Below, piece by piece: positions 44,402 through 52,985 of a stretch of 64,000 nucleotides of DNA (position 1 is the stretch's first letter; every line of letters begins with the position of its first letter). The stretch is from CAWGJF01 sp963822905 (GTDB lineage Bacteria; Bacteroidota; Ignavibacteria; Ignavibacteriales; Ignavibacteriaceae). A model generated the notes under the pieces. That model saw nothing but the letters and a program-made list of their open reading frames with translations. It was not told where the DNA came from and searched no databases. The DNA lies in assembly GCA_963822905.1 (NCBI GenBank), contig CAWGJF010000001.1, forward strand, positions 1,488,001-1,552,000, read 5' to 3'. The position numbers and the translations under genes were made by a program.

Positions 44402-46051
44402 TTAACTTTTCAGCCTAACCGGTCCAGCCTTCTTCACTTCTTCTGCAGTTCCATCGGCAAAGAGCTTAAAGTTCTCTACAAATCTTGCTGCAAGTGCATC
44501 ATATTTTTTCCAGTATTCGTCTTTATTTCCCCAGCTATTTGATGGCTCGAGCACATCTTCAGGAACTTCAGGGCAGGAGAGGGGTACTTCAAACCCAAAC
44601 AGCTTGTCTTTTCTGTATTTTACTTTATCAAGCTTGCCTTCAAGCGCTGCATTTAAAAGATTTCTTGTATGACGGATGCTTATCCTTTTTCCAACACCGA
44701 ATCTTCCGCCAACCCAGCCGGTATTTACAAGCCAGACATTTGCTTTGTGCTTCAGCATTCTTTCTTTCAACATTTGGGAATATTCATACGGATGACGAAC
44801 CATAAACGGCGCACCAAAACAAGCGGAGAAAGTTATTTGCGGTTCAATTCCAAGCCCGATTTCAGTTCCTGCAATTTTAGATGTGTACCCGCTTATAAAA
44901 TGATATTGTGCCTGTTCAGGATTTAGTCTTGCAATCGGAGGCATAACACCGGAAGCATCACAGGTTAAAAAGATAATGTTCTTGGGATGTTTATGAACAT
45001 AACCTTCGGGTACTGCATTTGGAATAAACTCAATCGGGTACGAGCAGCGGGTATTTTCAGTAATCATATCATCATCGAGATCAATGTGTCTGCTAACCGG
45101 ATCGAAAACAACATTTTCAAGAATGGTTCCGAATCTTCTGGTAGTTTCATAAATTTCAGGTTCAGCTTCTGCGGAAAGACGAATCACTTTTGCATAACAT
45201 CCACCTTCAAAATTAAATACCCCCTGACCACTCCAGCCATGCTCATCATCACCAATCAGTAACCTGTTTGGATCGGCAGATAAAGTTGTTTTACCTGTTC
45301 CGCTTAACCCGAAGAAAAGTGCAGCATCACCTTTCTTTCCAATATTTGCAGAACAGTGCATTGGTAGTACATCTTCAAATGTTAAAAGGAAGTTTAAAAC
45401 TGTGAAAACAGATTTTTTAATCTCACCACCGTAAAGTGAGTTTGCAATAATTGCAGTTCTTTCAGCAAAATTTAAAACTATTCCTGTTTGAGTTCTAGTT
45501 CCATCAATTGAAGGATCAACTTTGAATCCGGGTAAGGAGATTACTGTAAAATCAGGAATGAAATTTTTCAACTCATCACGATCATCGATCGTCAAAAACA
45601 TATTTCTTGCAAACAGGCTGTGCCATGCTTTTTCGGTTATCACTCTTACTTTAAGTCTGTAATCGGGATCAGCACCGGCATAAACATCCTGAACAAAAAC
45701 TTCTTCGCCCTGAAGATAAGCTCTCGCTCTTGCCATAAGAGCAGAAAATTTTTCCTGGCTAAAAGGTCGGTTATAAACGCCCCACCATATTTTATCTTTT
45801 GTTCCTTCTTCCTGAACCACAAATTTATCAGCAGCAGCTCTTGCGGTATGTGGTTTTGTATTCACGAGCAGCGGACCGCCTTTGGTGACTTTACCTTCAT
45901 TTCTAAAAACAGCTTCTTCGTACAAAGCTTCATCAGGAAGATTCCAGAATATTCTGTCGAGGTCAGTAAATCCCTGGTTTTTTAATCTGAAATCGGAAGC
46001 AAGTTCCATTGCCTGTTTTGCTGCGGGTGTATCGAATTCTAAATATTTCAT
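44402..46051 (-). CDS. pckA: Phosphoenolpyruvate carboxykinase (ATP)
   Basis: The start is ATG 46051 (ribosome site GAGGG); the product is about 549 residues. Substrate loop RTQTGIVLNF, the kinase-1a P-loop GLSGTGKTTLS at 248-258, the metal site GDDEHGW and NFEGGCYAK, and TSKIAGTE are all present, as in ATP-dependent PEPCK. It converts oxaloacetate to PEP in gluconeogenesis. Its ATG overlaps the TGA of the upstream aminotransferase (ATGA), so the two are co-translated. The last 24 codons exist in a second, diverged copy at 43581-43655, beyond a TA pair. Confidence 0.96.
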   Translation of the reverse strand: MKYLEFDTPAAKQAMELASDFRLKNQGFTDLDRIFWNLPDEALYEEAVFRNEGKVTKGGPLLVNTKPHTARAAADKFVVQEEGTKDKIWWGVYNRPFSQEKFSALMARARAYLQGEEVFVQDVYAGADPDYRLKVRVITEKAWHSLFARNMFLTIDDRDELKNFIPDFTVISLPGFKVDPSIDGTRTQTGIVLNFAERTAIIANSLYGGEIKKSVFTVLNFLLTFEDVLPMHCSANIGKKGDAALFFGLSGTGKTTLSADPNRLLIGDDEHGWSGQGVFNFEGGCYAKVIRLSAEAEPEIYETTRRFGTILENVVFDPVSRHIDLDDDMITENTRCSYPIEFIPNAVPEGYVHKHPKNIIFLTCDASGVMPPIARLNPEQAQYHFISGYTSKIAGTEIGLGIEPQITFSACFGAPFMVRHPYEYSQMLKERMLKHKANVWLVNTGWVGGRFGVGKRISIRHTRNLLNAALEGKLDKVKYRKDKLFGFEVPLSCPEVPEDVLEPSNSWGNKDEYWKKYDALAARFVENFKLFADGTAEEVKKAGPVRLKS

Positions 46052-47265
46052 GACCAATCCCTCACTAGTTTTCTGTCGCCAATATAAAGTTCATTAGGTG
46101 AATTTGGATCGAGCGCCCATTTCATTCTTTCAATTCCATCTTGAATATCTTTTATCGAACCACAGTAGCTTAATCTTAAATATCCTTCCAAACCGAATTC
46201 TGCTCCGGGAACGGTAAGCACCTGTACTTTATCAATTAAGAATGCTGAGAGTGCATTTGAACTTTTATTGTAAGCACTGAAGTCAGCAAAGCAATAAAAT
46301 GTTCCGTCTGGTTTTGTTATTTTAACTCCCTCAAAAGATTTAAGAAGATCAATCATTACATTCCTGTTGTTTTCCAACGTGATTCTTAAACTTTCAACAC
46401 TTGATTGAATTCCATTGAGTGCACCGACTGCTGCTTTTTGTAAAAGAACAGAAGGACCGGAAGTCTGGTGTCCCTGTATGTTGCTCATTGCTTCGATTAC
46501 TTTTTTGTTTCCGACAGCCCAGCCAATTCTGAAACCTGTCATTGCATATTGTTTGGAAACTCCATTGATGATGATCATCTTCGAATTTTCATCTTTTTTC
46601 TTTGCAAACTTGAAAGCGTTGATTGGTTTTCTTCCATCAAAAATTAATCGGTGATAAATATCATCCATAATCAGCCAGATGTCTTTCTTCTCACAAAACT
46701 GAACAACATCCGAAATAAATTCTTCACTGTACATTGCGCCCGAAGGATTATTCGGACTATTAATTATAACAGCTTTTGTATATGAACCAACCCTGTCTTC
46801 AATATCTTTTATAGTTGGATAAAATGTTCCGTCTTCCGGAAGTGCAGGAACAGGAATCGCACCAATCAATCTAGCCATATCAGGATAACTAACCCAGTAA
46901 GGTGCAGGAAATAATACTTCTTCCTGCGGATTTAGGATTGCCTGAAGTGCAACCATAAGTGCTTGCTTAGCTCCGCTTGAAGCAATGATATGCCGCGGAG
47001 TAACTTTCCTGTTATAAAATTCTTCTGTGTATCGAATGATTGCCTGTTTGAGTGCCGGAATTCCGTCAGCAGGTGCATATCTCACTTCACCCGTGTTAAC
47101 GTGTGCGACCGTTGCCGTTATTGCTTCCATAGGAACTCTGCTTTTTGGTTCCCCTCCGCCAAGATGAATTACGGGATCACCTTTCTCTTTGAGAATTGCA
47201 AACTTTTCATTGAGTGCAAGTGTTGGAGAGGGCTTGATTGACTTTGCGATAAGACTTAAACTCAT
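46048..47265 (-). CDS. Class I pyridoxal-phosphate aminotransferase
   Basis: The 405-residue protein has IHLGGGEPKSRVP, ASSGAKQALMVALQAIL, APYWVSYPDMARL, NSPNNPSGAMYS, DDIYHRLIFDG, the PLP-lysine motif NGVSKQYAMTGFRIGW and YLRLSYCGS. It resembles aspartate/prephenate-type enzymes and is a paralogue of 38297-39487, but with distinct substrate-facing motifs (GGGEPKSR instead of SMGEPDFP). Coupling to pckA suggests that it supplies oxaloacetate or another keto acid for gluconeogenesis; this is inference. Confidence 0.9.
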   Translation of the reverse strand: MSLSLIAKSIKPSPTLALNEKFAILKEKGDPVIHLGGGEPKSRVPMEAITATVAHVNTGEVRYAPADGIPALKQAIIRYTEEFYNRKVTPRHIIASSGAKQALMVALQAILNPQEEVLFPAPYWVSYPDMARLIGAIPVPALPEDGTFYPTIKDIEDRVGSYTKAVIINSPNNPSGAMYSEEFISDVVQFCEKKDIWLIMDDIYHRLIFDGRKPINAFKFAKKKDENSKMIIINGVSKQYAMTGFRIGWAVGNKKVIEAMSNIQGHQTSGPSVLLQKAAVGALNGIQSSVESLRITLENNRNVMIDLLKSFEGVKITKPDGTFYCFADFSAYNKSSNALSAFLIDKVQVLTVPGAEFGLEGYLRLSYCGSIKDIQDGIERMKWALDPNSPNELYIGDRKLVRDWS

Positions 47266-47659
47266 TTTTCAGCCCCAATTATTAATAATAGAATATTCAT
47301 AAAAATTTACGTATGAAAATTATTCGTACTGTACACCATAAGCAAATTTTTTGTTTGCCTTTATTGACTTTGTTAAAAACAAATTGCAATTTAAGGACAC
47401 CATTAGTTTAACTGGTTCATTATAAGAGTATTAAAATAAGAGTATTAAAGATCTTGAATTACAGAACCTTCGGGAATATTTTGAGTAATACTCTTTACTA
47501 GAGATACAATTCAGTAATGTGGGCAAATTACTAAAAGATTTTGAACTAGGCCTTTCTAATTAGGATATAGCGGGTAATTAGGACAATATTATTAGATAGT
47601 AGTTTTTGAGAATAAACTGACTGTTGTTTATAAACTTAAATAAAAGAAAGGAATGCTCT
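47266..47659. other. Divergent intergenic region
   Basis: No gene is visible in 394 bases. It holds a hairpin-like AGCAAATTTTTTGTTTGC near 47340 and the ribosome site AAAGGA ahead of ATG 47660. Parts (47365-47400 and 47458-47490) look loosely like 48950-49055, upstream of the paralogous gene at 49394. Confidence 0.4.
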
Positions 47660-48802
47660 ATGAAACACATTTCTACTTTCCTCTTGTTTGTGCTTCTGAC
47701 TCTCGGTGGAGTTAATTCGGTATTTGCACAAATGATATTGGATACAGGTCTTTCTCCAAATAACGGAGGCTCACCAACCTGGGGTATGTTTATGGATCTG
47801 ATTGGAGGCTCGCAGGATATTGACATAGTTGGTATGTCAACTGCCAGCACTGCTTTGGCAAATGCTGGATTTACCGTTCAACTTTATACATACCAAGGTA
47901 ATGTTTTAGGTTTTGGGCAAGGAGGTCCTGGTAGTGACCCTACTGGTTGGACTGATATGGGCACTGTTGCTGTTACGCAAGGTGCAGTAGACAATGGTAT
48001 TTCACTGGTATTTACAACTCCTACTATTACTATTCCTGCTGGTGATACTATTGGTGTTGCTATGGTGTTCATTGATATTGGTCCAAGATATTTTGGTAGC
48101 GGAGCTCCTCCCTATACAGAAGTTAGTGATGCTAATTTAACACTTGTGACAGGTGATTCACGCCAAATGCCATTCACACCTAGTGGTACTTTCTTTACTT
48201 CGCGAGCTCTTTGTGGAGAAATAGATTACAATTTCAGTGTCCCCGTTGAACTTACTTCTTTTGCTGCAACTTCTGTTGGAAATGCTGTTCAGTTGGAATG
48301 GTCAACTGCATCTGAAACAAACAACTATGGATTTGAAATTGAAAAGACAATCCAGGGTAATTCCGAATGGAATAGAATCGGTTTTATTTCAGGAAACGGA
48401 ACAACTACAGAAAGCCAGAATTATTCTTATACAGATCAATCTGTAGTTGCAGGTAAGTATTCATACCGGTTGAAACAGATAGATTTTAATGGACATTTTA
48501 AATATTATGATCCGGTGGATGTTGAAGTAATAGCTGTAAAGAATTTTGTTTTGAATCAAAATTATCCAAATCCATTCAACCCTTCGACAAGAATAAGTTT
48601 CACTATTCCACAAAGTGGTTTTACATCACTAAAGGTTTATGATATTCTTGGTAACGAAGTAGCCTCATTATTGGAAAAAGATTTGGCATCGGGCAATTAT
48701 GATATTAATTTCAACGCAACTGAACTGACAAGTGGTATTTATTATTATACACTCAGATCAGGAAATTCTGTTGAAACAAAGAAAATGATGCTGCTGAAGT
48801 AA
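47660..48802 (+). CDS. Secreted T9SS cargo protein, paralogue A
   Basis: The start is ATG 47660, with AAAGGA 7 bases upstream; the frame is open to 47624 but that part precedes the signal peptide. The 380-residue protein has a signal peptide (STFLLFVLLTLGGVNSVFAQ). A beta-rich domain of about 160 residues (DTGLSPNNGGSPTWGMFMDL onward) is not recognised. A VELTSF / TASETNNYGF domain and a T9SS type A tail (NYPNPFNPST, SGIYYYTL, KKMMLLK) follow. The last 228 bases are nearly identical to those of the gene at 49394, while the N-terminal parts differ. Confidence 0.8.
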   Translation: MKHISTFLLFVLLTLGGVNSVFAQMILDTGLSPNNGGSPTWGMFMDLIGGSQDIDIVGMSTASTALANAGFTVQLYTYQGNVLGFGQGGPGSDPTGWTDMGTVAVTQGAVDNGISLVFTTPTITIPAGDTIGVAMVFIDIGPRYFGSGAPPYTEVSDANLTLVTGDSRQMPFTPSGTFFTSRALCGEIDYNFSVPVELTSFAATSVGNAVQLEWSTASETNNYGFEIEKTIQGNSEWNRIGFISGNGTTTESQNYSYTDQSVVAGKYSYRLKQIDFNGHFKYYDPVDVEVIAVKNFVLNQNYPNPFNPSTRISFTIPQSGFTSLKVYDILGNEVASLLEKDLASGNYDINFNATELTSGIYYYTLRSGNSVETKKMMLLK

Positions 48803-49393
48803 TGTTTTTTTAGTGAGATTCACTTAAAACAGTGGATCTCACTTGATTAAATTATTTATGAGAAGGAAAAATTAACTTTCATGAAATTCTGATTAAAACT
48901 GAATTCGACATTAACTTATAAAAATTAATTATTTTCATTGAGCTGGTTACATTATCAAAAACAAATAGAAATTTAAAGTCGTTATTCATAATCTGATAAC
49001 AAGAAAGAGCACAACGGATTTTAGATTACAGAACCTTTCGAAATTATTGTGTCCAAAACTTTTCATAGATTTACGTATTCCTCATTATAGCTAAAATTGA
49101 AAAAAATTATTCTATAAATCATTTTGAGCTTTTTGGGAAATAGGTGTTGAACTCTGATGAAAATACCTGTAAAGATCTAATTCAAAAAATGTTCATTTTA
49201 TAATCAAATTTGATTTGCACTAAATGATTTTTTTTTTATCTTTAAACCCACGGAGGGTACGTTGTTTTGTATTCAGAGCCCTTCTCTTTAATGTTTCTAT
49301 ATTGATAAGTGGGCAATTAGTTAAGCAAATTAAATTAGATCAGTTCCTAGTTATAATTAATTTACTTTATCATCAACATTAATTGGAGGCTCT
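48803..49393. other. Intergenic region between the T9SS paralogues
   Basis: 591 bases without a recognisable gene. A hairpin lies at 48812-48843. A TATCTTTA near 49238 is close to the TAnnTTTG box. The region 48950-49055 loosely resembles 47365-47490, upstream of the first paralogue, which suggests that the duplication included upstream DNA. The ribosome site GGAGG lies just before ATG 49394. Confidence 0.4.
48812..48843 (+). terminator. Hairpin after the first T9SS paralogue
   Basis: Arms AGTGAGAT-CACT and AGTG-ATCTCACT pair with one mismatch around TAAAAC. There is no clear T-run, so it may be a weak terminator. Confidence 0.5.
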
Positions 49394-50599
49394 ATGAAAA
49401 GTAAGCTCTACACCTTACTTATTTTAACTTCACTTATTTTGTGTTATGTCATGACAACCCAAGTCGCAGCACAGAATCTTCCTGACTCTAAGTTACCGTT
49501 TGTAGTAAATCCTAATCCACATCTCATTAATCCCAATGTTGAAGTACCACTTGAAGAAACATTCGGCTCAAATGCCAATATATTTGGCCCGGCTGGTGTG
49601 AGAGGTCGTGGTAACGCTTTTCTATGTACTACACCTAGGAAACTTGTAGAACAAAGATCATACCTTAACCCAACTGCCTCTGCAAGTATGCAGTTTCTTG
49701 TTTATGAAGGTTCTACTTTTGCCGGGGTATATAATCTTGTTGCTTCTACTGATGTTACCGCCGGACCTGGTGAAGGCTGGTATAGTTCCGGTGCTATGGA
49801 TTATGATTTACAAGCTGGAATGTATTACTTAATATATCCTCAATGGGATGCTACTGCAAACTATTATAACGAACAAGCTATTGCCCCTTATCCTATTGAT
49901 TGTTCTTTTGGACAGTTAGTTGGTGGTGTTGGCTGGGATTGGGCTCCTACTTATTCAGTGCCGCCTGCTGCCACTCAAACATCGACTGGTCTTGAAGGTT
50001 CCGGAGTTGCATATTACCAGGTGATTGTCACCGATGATCTCGTTCCGGTTGAATTGACGTCATTTACATATCAGGTATCAGATAATAACGTCAATTTAAA
50101 TTGGGTTACTGCAACTGAAACAAATAACCAGGGATTTGAAATCCAAAGAAAAACTGGTGAGGATTTTGTTGCCATTGGTTTCATAAACGGTTATGGAACG
50201 ACAACTGAAAATCATACTTATTCATTTAGCGATCAAAATCTTCAGCCTGGAGTTTATACATATAGATTGAAACAAATTGATTTTGATGGTTCATTCAAAT
50301 ATTATGATCCGGTAAACGCTGAAATAAGTGCTCCCATATCATTCAATCTCGATCAGAACTATCCCAATCCGTTCAACCCTTCAACAAGAATAAGTTTCAC
50401 TATTCCACAAAGTGGTTTTACATCACTTAAGGTTTATGATATTCTTGGTAACGAAGTAGCCTCATTATTGGAAAATGATTTGGCATCGGGCAATTATGAT
50501 ATTAATTTCAACGCAACTGAACTGACAAGTGGTATTTATTATTATACACTAAGATCAGGAAACTTTGTTGAAACAAAGAAAATGATGTTGTTGAAGTAA
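49394..50599 (+). CDS. Secreted T9SS cargo protein, paralogue B
   Basis: The 401-residue protein starts at ATG 49394 after GGAGG. It has a signal peptide (LLILTSLILCYVMTTQVAAQ) and a beta-rich domain of about 190 residues with two cysteines (FLCTTP, IDCSFG), not recognised. A VELTSF / TATETNNQGF domain and a T9SS type A tail follow. The tail DNA (50372-50599) differs from paralogue A by only about eight bases in 228. The N-terminal domains show little resemblance, so the shared end is a swapped or recently copied module. Confidence 0.8.
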   Translation: MKSKLYTLLILTSLILCYVMTTQVAAQNLPDSKLPFVVNPNPHLINPNVEVPLEETFGSNANIFGPAGVRGRGNAFLCTTPRKLVEQRSYLNPTASASMQFLVYEGSTFAGVYNLVASTDVTAGPGEGWYSSGAMDYDLQAGMYYLIYPQWDATANYYNEQAIAPYPIDCSFGQLVGGVGWDWAPTYSVPPAATQTSTGLEGSGVAYYQVIVTDDLVPVELTSFTYQVSDNNVNLNWVTATETNNQGFEIQRKTGEDFVAIGFINGYGTTTENHTYSFSDQNLQPGVYTYRLKQIDFDGSFKYYDPVNAEISAPISFNLDQNYPNPFNPSTRISFTIPQSGFTSLKVYDILGNEVASLLENDLASGNYDINFNATELTSGIYYYTLRSGNFVETKKMMLLK

Positions 50600-50622
50600 G
50601 TACAGGCTGATCTAGTATATTC

Positions 50623-50662
50623 AAGCCGTTGGGTTAAAAAATACTCAACGGCTTATTTTTTT
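50623..50662 (+). terminator. Bidirectional terminator between convergent genes
   Basis: A 9-bp stem AAGCCGTTG / CAACGGCTT is followed by ATTTTTTTT on the plus strand. The left arm plus loop also serves the minus-strand cupin gene, whose stop codon (50645) lies inside the loop. Confidence 0.88.
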
Positions 50663-50977
50663 GTAGTCGTCTCTTACAGGATAAAAAGTATCAACAATTT
50701 TACAATCAGTAATTGCTTTTCCCGAATGTGAAACACCGGGGGGAATTGAATAACTGTGATCAGCTTTAAGTATGTGCGGTTTATCATCCACTGTTAGTTC
50801 AAATTCACCGGAAAGTACCAGGGAAATTTGTTCGTGCGGATGTGAATGAGCAGGTAGCGTGGATCCGGCTTTGACCTTCCAATAAGCAATAGTCATATTA
50901 TTTGAGTGAATGAATTTTGCAAAATAGCCAGGAGCAATTTCTTTTTCTTCTACTAAATTTAAATCCAGGTAGCTCAT
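50645..50977 (-). CDS. Small cupin-domain protein
   Basis: The 110-residue single cupin has motif 1 PAHSHPHEQISLVLSGEFEL (HxH, Gln and Glu-like ligands) and motif 2 SYSIPPGVSHSG (His), which together form a metal site. Function and substrate are unknown; small cupins often act as isomerases, dioxygenases or sugar binders. It lies 1 base downstream of the dipeptidase gene on the same strand. Confidence 0.85.
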   Translation of the reverse strand: MSYLDLNLVEEKEIAPGYFAKFIHSNNMTIAYWKVKAGSTLPAHSHPHEQISLVLSGEFELTVDDKPHILKADHSYSIPPGVSHSGKAITDCKIVDTFYPVRDDYKKISR

Positions 50978-50978
50978 A

Positions 50979-52143
50979 CTAAATCTCCTTCCTCAATTCC
51001 TTACCAATGGATTCAATTTCCTCCCAAACTCTGAAAAAGTTTTTTGAACAGATTTTTTCAATTTCTTTTTCCGAGTAACCTCTTTTTAACAATTCAAAAA
51101 TTAAATTCGGATACATAGAAACATCATCAAGTCCCCGTGGCATAAAACGGACCCCGTCAAAATCGGAACCAAAACCAATGTAGTCAACGCCAACAAGATT
51201 TTTTATGTGATCAATATGATCAGCAACTTGCTTTACAGTTACATTTTCTAAATTATTTTTATGAAAAAATTCATCAATCATGTTCCTTGCTGAAATATCT
51301 CCGTACTTAATATTTTTTTCTTTTAAAAACTGAATTAATTCTTTATGGGTTTGATCACTTCTCTTCCTGAATTCACCGTCAATAAATATCGAACCAAAAC
51401 TGACCATAATTATCCCGTTTTTTTCAACCAGGTTTTTTATCATTTCATCGCTCATATTTCTTTCCCAGTCTGGAGTAAAATGTCTGCAGGAAGAATGTGT
51501 AGCAACGACTGGTGCCTTTGAAAGTTTAATAACATCATAAAATGAACTATCAGAAACGTGTGAAATATCTACAATCATACCCAACCTGTTCATCTCTGCA
51601 ATAACTTTTTCTCCAAAAGGACTTAAACCATTCCATTTTCTTTCTTCATCATATGATGAGTCGCATATCTGGTTGCATTTGGAATGCGTAAGAGTAATGT
51701 ACCGAATACCTTTTTTACAAAAATACTCTAAGTTCTTTTAAATCATTTTCAATCCCGGTTCCGTTTTCCATCCCCATTAAAATGGAGATTTTATTTGAGC
51801 CAAAATTATTTTTTATATCTTCAATAGATGAAGCAAAAGAAAACTTGTCCGGGTTTTTCTTTGTAATAACATTTACATTAGTTATTAATTCTTCTGCAAA
51901 CCTTTTCCCTCCGCCGGTTATTTCAAATTCGGCCGGAATATAAACTGCCATGAAAAGTGCATCGAGACCGCCGGCTTTTGCACGGGTATAATCAAAATGA
52001 CCTCTCTGAGTTCTTTGCGAAATATCCTCGTTATCAATCTGCAACCTATAAGGCACATCGATATGTGTATCTAAAATTAAATATTTTTTTGAAAGTTCTT
52101 CTGCTTTTAGTTTCAGTTCTTCTTCATTAAGAGTATTGTTCAT
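50979..52143 (-). pseudogene. Membrane dipeptidase (peptidase M19), one frameshift
   Basis: The N-terminal frame (51715-52143) has DTHIDVPYRL (the HxD metal ligands) and ILMGMENG, and ends KELRVFL-TAA. The rest continues in another frame: KKGIRYITLTHSKCNQICDS, then GLSPFGEKVIAEMNRLGMIVDISHVSD, VVATHSSCRHF, and VGVDYIGFGSDFDGV, ending at 50979. The break falls between a T5 and an A6 run (51711-51723, minus strand); removing one T gives FCKKG. All metal-site motifs are present if the shift is corrected. It would hydrolyse dipeptides. A sequence error in the homopolymer is a plausible explanation. Confidence 0.88.
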
Positions 52144-52283
52144 TAATTATTCCTTTGTTCGAGAGTATCAAAAAGTATTTTTAATAAGAGGAAAAATAAA
52201 AAGATGTTTTTGAATGAATGTCATTGATTTTCAAATAAATTTTAATATTTGAAAATTATTTTTCAGAAAAGTCCAGGGAGATA

Positions 52284-52763
52284 TTAGCCAAATTTTTTCT
52301 TCAAAGCTGCTGTAACAACAGGAGGCACAAATTCACTGACATCACTTTTTAGTTCAGCTAGATTTCTGATTATAGTTGAATTCAGGTATGTATATTTTTC
52401 GTGTGGCATTAGAAATACCGTTGCAATATTACTAGCAAGTTTTCGGTTCATTAGTGCCATCTGGAATTCATATTCAAAATCACTGACTGCCCGCAAACCC
52501 CTTAAAATACCTGAAGCTCCCACGGCTTTGGCATGATCAACAACCAACCCATCAAAGGAATCTATTGAAACATTATCAAAATCTTTAAGGCTTTCCGTTA
52601 ACATTTTCACTCTTTCATCAACAGTAAAAAGAGGTTTCTGTTTGCCGGGGTTTTTTGCAACAGTTACAACTACAGCATCAAAAAGCTCGATGGCTCGTTT
52701 TACAAGATCTATATGTCCAAACGTAACTGGATCAAATGTGCCGGGGTATAATATTTTTCTCAT
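52284..52763 (-). CDS. coaD: Phosphopantetheine adenylyltransferase
   Basis: The 159-residue protein has YPGTFDPVTFGHIDLV (the nucleotidyltransferase TxGH motif), GLVVDHAKAVGASGILRGLRAVSDFEYEFQMA, and YTYLNSTIIRNLAELKSDVSEFVPP with the NSTIIR motif. Length and order match CoaD. It makes dephospho-CoA from 4'-phosphopantetheine and ATP. It is followed by 140 bases of intergenic sequence before the dipeptidase gene on the same strand. Confidence 0.96.
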   Translation of the reverse strand: MRKILYPGTFDPVTFGHIDLVKRAIELFDAVVVTVAKNPGKQKPLFTVDERVKMLTESLKDFDNVSIDSFDGLVVDHAKAVGASGILRGLRAVSDFEYEFQMALMNRKLASNIATVFLMPHEKYTYLNSTIIRNLAELKSDVSEFVPPVVTAALKKKFG

Positions 52764-52985
52764 AAAATTGAAGTCGTTGTTTTCCGAAATATATAATTAA
52801 TTATCATAAGAAATGATTTATTCAGGAAATTTTGAAATAAATACCACTCATCAAAAACCCTCCTGGTTTTATTGGAATTAAACAAAACTATCCTTTAAAT
52901 TATCTAATCTAATATTCGGAATTCTAAATTATACTTTCATTCAATCAGAAAATCATCCATTCCTACTATCATCGGAGTAACTAAA

